A stretch of DNA of 43,917 bases, taken from a bacterium 210820-DFI.6.37. Its GTDB lineage: Bacteria; Bacillota; Clostridia; Peptostreptococcales; Anaerovoracaceae. The position numbers were made by a program, and so were the translations under genes. Where the stretch lies: NCBI GenBank assembly GCA_020558355.1, contig JAJCKG010000020.1, positions 1-43,917 of the forward strand, given 5' to 3'. The notes under the pieces were generated by a model. That model searched no databases. It was not told the origin of the DNA and saw only the letters and a list, made by a program, of their open reading frames with translations. Shown here piece by piece: positions 34,282 through 41,620 of this stretch. The first letter of the stretch is position 1, and each line of letters opens with the position of its first letter.

Positions 34282-34958
34282 TCCCAGACCTCCTTTACCT
34301 TCCCGTCATAGATGGAGATCTGTCTTTTCGCCTGTAAGGAAATCTGCTGATCATGGGTAATCAGTACAATCGTATTCCCCTGTTCATGCAGCTGGTGAAA
34401 CATCTCCATGATCTCACCGCCGGTCCTGGAATCCAGATTTCCCGTCGGCTCATCCGCCAGAAAAAGAACCGGCTCTGTAACCAGCGCCCTTGCAATGGCA
34501 ACCCGCTGCTGCTGACCGCCCGACATCTGGGCCGGCTTATGTCCTCTTCTTTCCAAAAGCCGGACCCTATCCAAAGCATCCCAGACCCGCCGTTTTATTT
34601 CTGGCTGACGGACGCCCTGATAGATAAGGGGCAGTCCCACATTTTCCTCCGCCGTCATTCTGGAAATCAGATTAAAATTCTGAAATACAAATCCGATCTT
34701 CCTGCTTCGGATTCTGGTCAGCTCCGCTTCGGAACACTGACCTACCAGCTTGCCGTCCAGAAAATAGCTGCCGCTGTCCGGAACATCCAGGCATCCCATA
34801 ATATTCATCAGCGTGGATTTTCCGCTTCCAGAAGGGCCGATGACACTTACAAACTCTCCCTCACCAATTTGAAGGCTGGCATGGTCCAGAGCCTTTACTT
34901 TTTCGTCTCCCATCTGATAGGTCTTACATACATTTTCAAATCGAATCACAAGCGCCAC
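34278..34958 (-). CDS. ABC transporter ATP-binding protein (MacB/LolD type)
   Basis: ATPase of 226 residues: Walker A GPSGSGKST (about 40-48), signature MSGGQQQRVAIARAL, Walker B LFLADEPTGNLD, His-switch LITHD. The close match to the LolD/MacB/YknY branch fits its MacB-like permease partner. It is the middle gene of adaptor-ATPase-permease; three bases separate it from the adaptor stop, and it overlaps the permease start by four. Confidence 0.95.
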   Translation of the reverse strand: MALVIRFENVCKTYQMGDEKVKALDHASLQIGEGEFVSVIGPSGSGKSTLMNIMGCLDVPDSGSYFLDGKLVGQCSEAELTRIRSRKIGFVFQNFNLISRMTAEENVGLPLIYQGVRQPEIKRRVWDALDRVRLLERRGHKPAQMSGGQQQRVAIARALVTEPVLFLADEPTGNLDSRTGGEIMEMFHQLHEQGNTIVLITHDQQISLQAKRQISIYDGKVKEVWE

Positions 34959-34961
34959 CCC

Positions 34962-37415
34962 CTACTTTCCGTCAGGAGGGGTTCCGCCCTTTTCGCCTCC
35001 GTCTCCGCCGCCTGGCATACCGCCGCCATTCTGAGAGTCGCCAAAGCCGCCGCCAAGACCGCCCGCTTCCGGTGTCAGGGAGTTAGAAAGGCCACTGGAC
35101 AACGCTCCTGATCTTGTATAATAAACGGTTTCTCCTTCACTGAGTCCGCTTACAATTTCTACATTTTCGTCATCAGAAAGACCTGTTTCAACTTCTACTT
35201 CGCCAGATAAATTTCCATCTCCGTCTTCCTCTGTATATACAAAGGTACGGTCACCGGATTCCTGTAAAGCGTTCAGCGGAATCAAAATAATATCTTCTTT
35301 ACTGCTGATGGTGACTGTCGCGGACCCGTTCATTCCCACCAGCATAGAATCGGTCGCCTCCAAAGTAACATCCACACTGTATTTCGCCACACCGCCGCTT
35401 ACGGTAGCCGCGCCGGAAACCCTTGTAATCTCTCCGGTAAAGGTTTCTCCCTCAATGGCGTCGAAGGTAACTTTCGCTTCCTGTCCTTTTTCCACATTGA
35501 GAATATCCTGTTCATCCACGCTGATGGGCAGGACCAATTCCTCTGCTGAACAGAAGGTAAAAGCGGCTACTGTATCTATATCCGATGAGCTGCCAGCTTC
35601 TGAAGACGATTCAGTGGAAGCTGTGCTTCCCGACGACGCTCCGGCGCTGCTGGAACTTGAAGCAGTACTTCCTCCTGAGATACCGGAGCCAGAAGCGGCG
35701 CTTTTTGAGCCGGAGATATCTGAGCCGCTTTGAGCGGAGCTGCCAGCTGAGGCATTGGACTTTAAAGAATCTGTATCCGAACTTCCCGCGGCTGTTTTAT
35801 CTTCTGTTTTTGTAAAAGTAACGGTAAAGGTCATTGTATTTCCCTCTCCGGTCCCATCAATGCTGATTCCCGAAACAACCGTTCCCGACGCCTTTACCTC
35901 GGCACTGGTGGCCTGTGTAAAAGCATATCCTTCTTTTGCGGTCAGCGTAACCCTGGCTGTATAAGTAGAGGCAGCCTGGAATTTTTCTGTTTTCATATTC
36001 CAGGATATGCTTCCTGTATAGCTGTCCGTTTCCTTGATCTCCGCCTGCGGGACGTTTCCTGTCACAGGCGCGGTAATAGGAACCTGAATAGAATCTATGG
36101 CAACAGCGCTTGACGCGGAAGTCTCTGAATCCGAATCAGATGAGGCAAGCGAGACCGCGGCAGAGCTATAGCTTCCACTGGTTTCAGCCGCCGCGGAGCT
36201 TTTCATATTCGTGCCGCAATAGACTGCGTCGGCAGTACTGATTTTCGCCGCTGTCCCCGCGCTGATTTTTGCCGTGCCGCTTTTGGATAAGGCGGACATA
36301 CTGCTGGCTGACGCGCCAGTTCCATCTGTTCCCGCGCTGGCACTGCCGGAAGAACCAGATGAGACATTGACATTTTCAATGGTTCCGCTTTCCGACGCGG
36401 TAATCGTATTATTCTGCGCTATTTCTACCAGCGCGCTGAATATTTCAGACAGTTCCTGTCTCTGCGCCACCAGCTGCTGGTATTCAGCGGACGCTGGGAG
36501 ATCCTTTAAGGTGTACAAGGTTTCTCCCGCGCTGACATACTGGTTTTCCGAAACTTTTACCGATTTTACAGTTCCACCGGCTGCCACTACTGCCAGTTGA
36601 CTGTGGATATACAGTTTTCCGGACCCTATAGCGCTTCCATTTTTCCTGACTGTAACCTTTTCATCCAATTCGGTCCCGTTATCGGTCAGGGTGATAATGG
36701 CCGTTCCGTCTGTAACGCTTTCTACAGTCCCTGCCTTTTTTGTCTTGTTATCGGAAAGAACCACCCGCACTGAATCGCCCGCGGAAAGCTCATCTGCGTT
36801 TTTGATGGAAACAGCCATAGTTCCATCAACCGATAAAAGCATCAAGGCCCCATTTTCGGCCATGCTTTCCAGAACAGAGTCGCCTTTTCCAGCATAAACG
36901 CGCTTTACTCTGCCTGAGACGCCCGCTGTCACAACAGCGGATTCGGTATCCCCCTTCTTATCATTAATTTCCGAGTCAAGCTCGGCAATTTGCTCCTGAG
37001 TTTGAGACAATGCCGTTAAAAGAGACACTCTGTCTACAGTGGCCAGGGTGTCCCCCTTTTCTACCTTGTCTCCTTCTTCCACCAGAACTTCTTCAATTGT
37101 AATCCCGGATGGAACCTCAATGTCCTTACTGCTTCCCGATTCCAGATTTCCGGTTCCCACAATCGTGTTGGAAATTGTTCCTTTTGTCGCTGTCGCGGTC
37201 TGCGTGGTCTGAATATTGACGCCCTTTCCCGCAAAAACGAAGATGCTGCCGCCTATAAGCGCTAAAACTACAAAAATCACAATAACTACGATAATTTTTC
37301 TCTTTTTCGGCAACTTTTTAAAGTTCCCGAAAATCCGCTTTCCCGTTCCGACAATTTTATGGGAAACTGCTTTTAATCTGTTTCTCCTGTTTGTTTTTTC
37401 TGCTGCCAGATCCAT
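34962..37415 (-). CDS. HlyD/MacA-type efflux adaptor with large Ser-rich insertions
   Basis: Membrane-anchored adaptor of 817 residues, roughly twice the usual size. A basic N-terminus and one helix (about 40-62) come first. Barrel-sandwich (lipoyl-like) strands follow near 97-127 (IEEVLVEEGDKVEKGDTLATVD) and 275-305 (GGTVKSVKVSENQYVSAGETLY). Then there is a Ser/Ala/Gly-rich stretch (about 350-435), a beta domain (about 440-537, with YTARVTLTAKEGYAFTQ), another Ser-rich stretch (about 540-612), a membrane-proximal beta-barrel part (about 617-705), and a Gly-rich tail with a PGGGDGG motif. The coiled-coil hairpin is very short (around 310-335). AGGAGGG precedes ATG 37415; an eight-base inverted repeat brackets this site. 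Confidence 0.88.
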   Translation of the reverse strand: MDLAAEKTNRRNRLKAVSHKIVGTGKRIFGNFKKLPKKRKIIVVIVIFVVLALIGGSIFVFAGKGVNIQTTQTATATKGTISNTIVGTGNLESGSSKDIEVPSGITIEEVLVEEGDKVEKGDTLATVDRVSLLTALSQTQEQIAELDSEINDKKGDTESAVVTAGVSGRVKRVYAGKGDSVLESMAENGALMLLSVDGTMAVSIKNADELSAGDSVRVVLSDNKTKKAGTVESVTDGTAIITLTDNGTELDEKVTVRKNGSAIGSGKLYIHSQLAVVAAGGTVKSVKVSENQYVSAGETLYTLKDLPASAEYQQLVAQRQELSEIFSALVEIAQNNTITASESGTIENVNVSSGSSGSASAGTDGTGASASSMSALSKSGTAKISAGTAAKISTADAVYCGTNMKSSAAAETSGSYSSAAVSLASSDSDSETSASSAVAIDSIQVPITAPVTGNVPQAEIKETDSYTGSISWNMKTEKFQAASTYTARVTLTAKEGYAFTQATSAEVKASGTVVSGISIDGTGEGNTMTFTVTFTKTEDKTAAGSSDTDSLKSNASAGSSAQSGSDISGSKSAASGSGISGGSTASSSSSAGASSGSTASTESSSEAGSSSDIDTVAAFTFCSAEELVLPISVDEQDILNVEKGQEAKVTFDAIEGETFTGEITRVSGAATVSGGVAKYSVDVTLEATDSMLVGMNGSATVTISSKEDIILIPLNALQESGDRTFVYTEEDGDGNLSGEVEVETGLSDDENVEIVSGLSEGETVYYTRSGALSSGLSNSLTPEAGGLGGGFGDSQNGGGMPGGGDGGEKGGTPPDGK

Positions 37416-37423
37416 AATCCCTC

Positions 37424-37470
37424 CTCATGATACTCTGAAAGAAAACAACCTTCGTTAAAGCGATCATGAG
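37424..37470 (-). promoter_or_regulatory. Inverted repeat spanning the exporter operon leader
   Basis: CTCATGAT (37424-37431) and ATCATGAG (37463-37470) are perfect eight-base inverted copies 31 bases apart. One arm overlaps the adaptor Shine-Dalgarno. It could be an operator or an RNA stem that masks the ribosome-binding site; sequence alone does not decide. Confidence 0.4.
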
Positions 37471-37546
37471 TATCTTATCCGGCAGAGGTGATATTTCTAT
37501 GAATTGCGATGTTCACTCTGTGGGGAAATAATGGATTCCTTATGTT

Positions 37547-39151
37547 TTATTCTTCCGCTTCCGCAGCCGCCTTGACAAACTCTCGGAACAGAGGATGGGC
37601 TTTGTTTGGTCTGCTCTTGAATTCCGGATGGTACTGGACTCCTACAAAATGCCGGCACGCTGGAATTTCAACGGCTTCCACAAGTCTTCCGTCAGGAGAG
37701 GTTCCCGCGATCTTCATACCCGCCTCTTCAAAGGCGTTTCTGTATTCGTTGTTGAACTCGTATCTGTGCCGATGACGCTCCGCGATTTCTTCTGTACCAT
37801 AGGCCTGTTCCATAATGGTCCCCTTTTGGATGACGCACGGATACGCACCCAGACGCATGGTCCCGCCCTTTGGAATATCGCCGGACTGATCCGGCATAAA
37901 ATCAATTACTTTATGAGGGGAGTTTTCATTGAACTCACCGGAATCCGCGTCTGGCAGCCCCAGAACATTTCTTGCGAATTCCATGACCGCAATCTGCATT
38001 CCAAGACAAATGCCAAAATATGGGATGTCCTTTTCTCTTGCGTATTTTGCCGCTGTGATTTTGCCTTCGATCCCCCGGTCGCCAAATCCGCCCGGAACCA
38101 GGATTCCCTTCACGTCTCCCAGCAGCCGCCCGGCAGACTCTTCCGTCACATCCTCCGCTTCTATCCATTTGATATCGACCTTGCAGGAGTTTTCGAACCC
38201 TCCGTGGCGCAAAGCCTCCGCTACAGAAAGATACGCGTCATGCAGCTTTACATACTTGCCTACGATGGCGATCTTAACCCGCTTATCCCTGGCTTTGATC
38301 CGGTCCACCATGTCCGTCCATTCTTTCATATCGCAAGGGCCCGCGTTGATTCCCAGCTCCCGGCAGACGATCCAGGAGAAATTGCTCTGCTCCAGCATAA
38401 CCGGAGCTTCATATAAAACAGGAAGCGTTGTATTCTCAATGACACAGTCCAGCTTTACATTGCAGAAAAGCGCGATTTTTTCCCGGATGCTTTCATCGAT
38501 AGGTTCATCAGCCCGCATGACGATCATGTCGGGAGAAATCCCCAGGCCCTGCATCTCTTTCACTGAATGCTGGGTCGGCTTTGACTTGTGCTCGCCGGAG
38601 CTTTTCAGATACGGCACCAGAGTTACATGGATGAAAAGGCAGTTTTCTTTTCCCTGCTCTAAGGACACCTGACGGATGGCTTCCAGGAAAGGCTGGCTTT
38701 CAATATCTCCTACGGTTCCGCCGATCTCTGTGATGATCACTTCCGCGTTGCTGGTTTTTCCTACATTATATATAAATTCTTTGATCTCATTTGTAATGTG
38801 AGGAATCACCTGCACAGTGCTTCCCAGATAGTCCCCTTTCCGTTCCTTGTTCAGTACATTCCAGTAAACCTTTCCTGTGGTCAGGTTGGAGTACTTGTTC
38901 AGGTTTTCATCGATAAAACGCTCGTAATGGCCCAGATCCAAATCGGTCTCCGCTCCGTCCTCGGTTACATAAACTTCACCGTGCTGGTAGGGGCTCATGG
39001 TTCCCGGGTCCACGTTGATGTATGGGTCCAGCTTTTGCGCCGCTACTTTCAGACCTCTTGCCTTCAGCAGTCTTCCTAAAGAAGCCGCGGTGATGCCCTT
39101 TCCAAGTCCTGATACGACTCCCCCGGTTACAAAAATGTATTTTTTCATCCT
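37547..39151 (-). CDS. pyrG: CTP synthase
   Basis: Makes CTP from UTP with glutamine nitrogen. Protein of 534 residues. N-terminal synthase domain: [17 protein letters not shown] (P-loop-like), [15 protein letters not shown]-terminal class I glutamine amidotransferase: YFGICLGMQ with the nucleophilic Cys, and [11 protein letters not shown] with His/Glu. The frame extends to 39166, but AGGAAG just upstream of ATG 39151 and the [10 protein letters not shown] start fix the N-terminus. A leader of about 200 nt precedes it. Confidence 0.97.
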   Translation of the reverse strand, partial: RMKKYIFVTGGVVSGLGKGITAASLGRLLKARGLKVAAQKLDPYINVDPGTMSPYQHGEVYVTEDGAETDLDLGHYERFIDENLNKYSNLTTGKVYWNVLNKERKGDYLGSTVQVIPHITNEIKEFIYNVGKTSNAEVIITEIGGTVGDIESQPFLEAIRQVSLEQGKENCLFIHVTLVPYLKSSGEHKSKPTQHSVKEMQGLGISPDMIVMRADEPIDESIREKIALFCNVKLDCVIENTTLPVLYEAPVMLEQSNFSWIVCRELGINAGPCDMKEWTDMVDRIKARDKRVKIAIVGKYVKLHDAYLSVAEALRHGGFENSCKVDIKWIEAEDVTEESAGRLLGDVKGILVPGGFGDRGIEGKITAAKYAREKDIPYFGICLGMQIAVMEFARNVLGLPDADSGEFNENSPHKVIDFMPDQSGDIPKGGTMRLGAYPCVIQKGTIMEQAYGTEEIAERHRHRYEFNNEYRNAFEEAGMKIAGTSPDGRLVEAVEIPACRHFVGVQYHPEFKSRPNKAHPLFREFVKAAAEAEE

Positions 39152-39177
39152 GTCACTTCCTTTCACTTTTCTTTTTG

Positions 39178-39362
39178 CCCTCGCCTGAAAAGACGAAGGC
39201 TGTTTTGTTTTTCCGCACTAAAAAAGCGCCCTGAAAATAAAAAAGATAAGGCTTTCGGCATTTTGAGAGAGAAGGGTAACTAAGACCCCCTTACGCCGTC
39301 TTTCCTTACTTTGTTCTTATTTTCGCGCGCTTATTTTTAATAATTATTACTGAAAAATTATA
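39178..39362 (-). promoter_or_regulatory. pyrG promoter region and structured leader
   Basis: TATAAT (complement of 39357-39362) is a perfect -10 without a good -35. The leader contains a nine-pair stem GCCTTCGTC/GGCGAGGGC just upstream of the ribosome-binding site (about 39178-39201), a possible TAAGG/CCTTA stem followed by TCTTTTTT, and a GGGGG run near 39288-39292. I recognise no named riboswitch. In other Firmicutes pyrG leaders attenuate by G-addition at a GGGC start; that signature is not clearly positioned here. Confidence 0.4.
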
Positions 39363-39611
39363 CTACAAATTTCTGAAAAATTCCAGTGTTTTTTTAATTT
39401 TCTCCTCAGCGCCCAGACGCGGCTGAATCAGATTTAAAAAAACAGAAACAGCTCCCTTTCTTTGAGCGATTGTTTCTGCTTTTTTCACAAATCCCATTTT
39501 TCCTATACAGGCTGGTCGCCAAATTTTATAATATAACGCAGGAGCAGTCGCCATTAAACCCAATCCAAGGTCGCTGGCGACTATTCCCCCTTTATTTTCC
39601 ACTGTCTCCAT
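39363..39611 (-). CDS. Small hypothetical protein after asnB (doubtful)
   Basis: Open frame of 82 codons whose ATG overlaps the last 20 bases of asnB. No clear Shine-Dalgarno is visible in front, and I recognise no family. The C-terminal half is basic and helical (KKAETIAQRKGAVSVFLNL; AEEKIKKTLEFFRNL). Its stop touches the pyrG -10 box. It could be a small coupled gene, a degenerate remnant or chance; I lean towards chance or remnant. Confidence 0.25.
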   Translation of the reverse strand: METVENKGGIVASDLGLGLMATAPALYYKIWRPACIGKMGFVKKAETIAQRKGAVSVFLNLIQPRLGAEEKIKKTLEFFRNL

Positions 39612-41181
39612 AGTTTGATAAAACTCTGGCGCTTGGATCGTCTACATCACAGCCTTTCCAGGTTTTGTTCGGCATCCAGAATCCGGCAATCATCTCTGCC
39701 TGGCCCGGATAATATTTTTCAAAGAGTTCACGGTAAAGGAGAGATTCTTTTGTAAATGGCGCGCTGTGGTACTCATATTTTTTACAGGCCGCTCTGAATT
39801 CCGCGTCGGTATAGACGGACTCCGCGTACTCTTTCAGATAGTCTACCATGGAATGTCCTACAGCGTCGCTAAACGCGGCCTTTTCCCGGTACAAAATTTC
39901 CTTTGGCAGGTAATCGCCGTTTTCAAAGGCCTTCCGAAGCAGATATTTACCTTTCCCATAGGTGTTCATCTTCTTTTGGGGATCGATAGCCATTACATAT
40001 TCCACAAAATCAAGATCGCCGAATGGAACTCTCGCTTCCATAGAGTTTGCGCTGATGCACCGGTCCGCCCGAAGCACATCGTACATATACAGCTCCCGCA
40101 GCCGTTTGGCGGCTTCCTCCTGAAACGCCTGAGGGTCCGGCGCAAAATCCGTATACTTGTATCCAAAGAGCTCATCGGATATCTCTCCTGTAAGAAGCAC
40201 TCGGATATCTGTTTTTTCATGGATAACCTTACAGATCAGATACATCCCCATGCTGGCGCGGATGGTGGTAATGTCAAAGGTTCCAAGAACGCTGATCACC
40301 TCTTCCAGAAAGCGCAGCACATCTTCCTTTGTAATCACAATTTCCTGATGGTCGCTTCCGATGTAGTCAGCAACCTCCTTTGCGTATTTCAGATCGATAG
40401 CGTCTTCACTCATGCCGATGGCAAAGGTGCGGATGGGCTTTTCCGGCATCATCTTTTGCGCTGCCGCGCATACCAGCGAGCTGTCCAGACCGCCGCTGAG
40501 CAGAAAGCCTAAAGGAGCGTCCGCGTCCAGCCGTTTTTCAATTCCCCGCGTCAGCTTTTCATGGATCTTTTCGCAGATCCGCTCCAGAGAATCCTGGCAG
40601 AATTTATCTACCGCGGTCAGATCCTTATAGCAGACGAAAGCTCCATCCTTGTAATAGTGCCCCGGAGGAAACGGTCTTACTTCATCCACAAGCCCCATCA
40701 GGTTTTTCGCTTCGCTGGCGAAAAAGATCTTTCCGGACGGGGAATAACCGTAAAACAGCGGCCGGATTCCGATCGGATCTCTTGCCGCAATATATTCATC
40801 TTTGCTTCCATCGTAGATGATCATAGCAAACTCCGCGTCCAGCAGATCGAACATATCGGTACCGTATTCCCGATAAAGCGGCAGGATTATTTCACAATCG
40901 CTGTCTGACTGGAAGGAATATCCTTTCCGCTCCAGCGCCTCCTTTAAGGGGCGAAAGCCGTAAAGCTCCCCGTTACAGACGGCGTAATCCGCGTCCATCT
41001 GGAAAGGCTGCATCCCGGTTTCCTCCAGATCCATAATAGCCAGCCTGTGGAACGCCAGAATGCCGGATTTTGTTTCCATGACCCGGGACATATCCGGTCC
41101 TCTCGAAGCGGTCTTATCAAAGCCCTCCATAAAAGCTTTCATTGCAATGTCTTTTCCTGTGTAACCCATAATTGAACACAT
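39592..41181 (-). CDS. asnB: Asparagine synthase (glutamine-hydrolysing)
   Basis: Converts aspartate to asparagine with glutamine and ATP. Protein of 529 residues: class II (Ntn) amidotransferase with Cys2 exposed after Met removal (MCSIMGYTG), ASRGPD and AFHRLAIMD motifs, then the synthetase domain with PP-loop LLSGGLDSSLV and the LTGEISDELFGY segment. ATG 41181 follows a perfect GGAGGTG, and only this start puts the nucleophilic Cys second; ATG 41190 is rejected. A T-box leader with an asparagine specifier controls it. Confidence 0.96.
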   Translation of the reverse strand: MCSIMGYTGKDIAMKAFMEGFDKTASRGPDMSRVMETKSGILAFHRLAIMDLEETGMQPFQMDADYAVCNGELYGFRPLKEALERKGYSFQSDSDCEIILPLYREYGTDMFDLLDAEFAMIIYDGSKDEYIAARDPIGIRPLFYGYSPSGKIFFASEAKNLMGLVDEVRPFPPGHYYKDGAFVCYKDLTAVDKFCQDSLERICEKIHEKLTRGIEKRLDADAPLGFLLSGGLDSSLVCAAAQKMMPEKPIRTFAIGMSEDAIDLKYAKEVADYIGSDHQEIVITKEDVLRFLEEVISVLGTFDITTIRASMGMYLICKVIHEKTDIRVLLTGEISDELFGYKYTDFAPDPQAFQEEAAKRLRELYMYDVLRADRCISANSMEARVPFGDLDFVEYVMAIDPQKKMNTYGKGKYLLRKAFENGDYLPKEILYREKAAFSDAVGHSMVDYLKEYAESVYTDAEFRAACKKYEYHSAPFTKESLLYRELFEKYYPGQAEMIAGFWMPNKTWKGCDVDDPSARVLSNYGDSGK

Positions 41182-41199
41182 AGTTTTCACCTCCGCGGT

Positions 41200-41512
41200 T
41201 TCTGTAAAATAATAAAGTGGCTTTTCATCCTATTGCTATAGGACGAATAAGCCACATATCCGCGGTGCCACCTATGTTGGATCAATCATAACCGATCCCC
41301 CTTTTTCCAACCTGACAGTTGTATCGGCTGTTACGGGCCGAACCCGGATTCCCTACTTTCATGGCCTGTGTCTTTCGGCCTCTGATTTCAGTTCACAGCT
41401 CCGAAGTGTTATTCACCTGACGCCTATGACCGGGTTCCCACTGTCTCCGGCTCACTGGACACGGTTTGTCAGACTACTTGTCTTCATCAACGCCTTTGCA
41501 ATCTTCATTTTT
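41200..41512 (-). promoter_or_regulatory. T-box riboswitch, asparagine-specific, upstream of asnB
   Basis: Transcript leader of about 310 nt. The T-box element AGGTGGCACCGCGG is at 41260-41273 (minus strand). It is followed by the intrinsic terminator: GTGGCTT (complement of 41249-41255) / AAGCCAC (complement of 41217-41223) with an inner TCCTAT/ATAGGA stem, then TTTATTATTTT. The candidate specifier codon AAC (Asn; 41408-41410) lies in the context GTGAATAACACTTCGG, and a GATGAAGACAAGTAGT stem I start is near 41478-41493. Uncharged tRNA-Asn would stabilise the antiterminator and switch asnB on. Together with the promoter this accounts for the gene-free stretch 41182-41620. Confidence 0.93.
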
Positions 41513-41516
41513 TATT

Positions 41517-41545
41517 AATATAGCACTCCATTTGTTTTGTGTCAA
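41517..41545 (-). promoter_or_regulatory. asnB promoter
   Basis: Minus strand -35 TTGACA (41540-41545), 17-base spacer, -10 TATATT (41517-41522), about 330 bases before asnB and just ahead of the T-box leader. Confidence 0.85.
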
Positions 41546-41620
41546 TAGTTTTATTTGTATTTTTTGTGGTTTTAAACAATTTTTTTAAAATTAAAAATAG
41601 TCAAACCCACTTTCTCTCAG

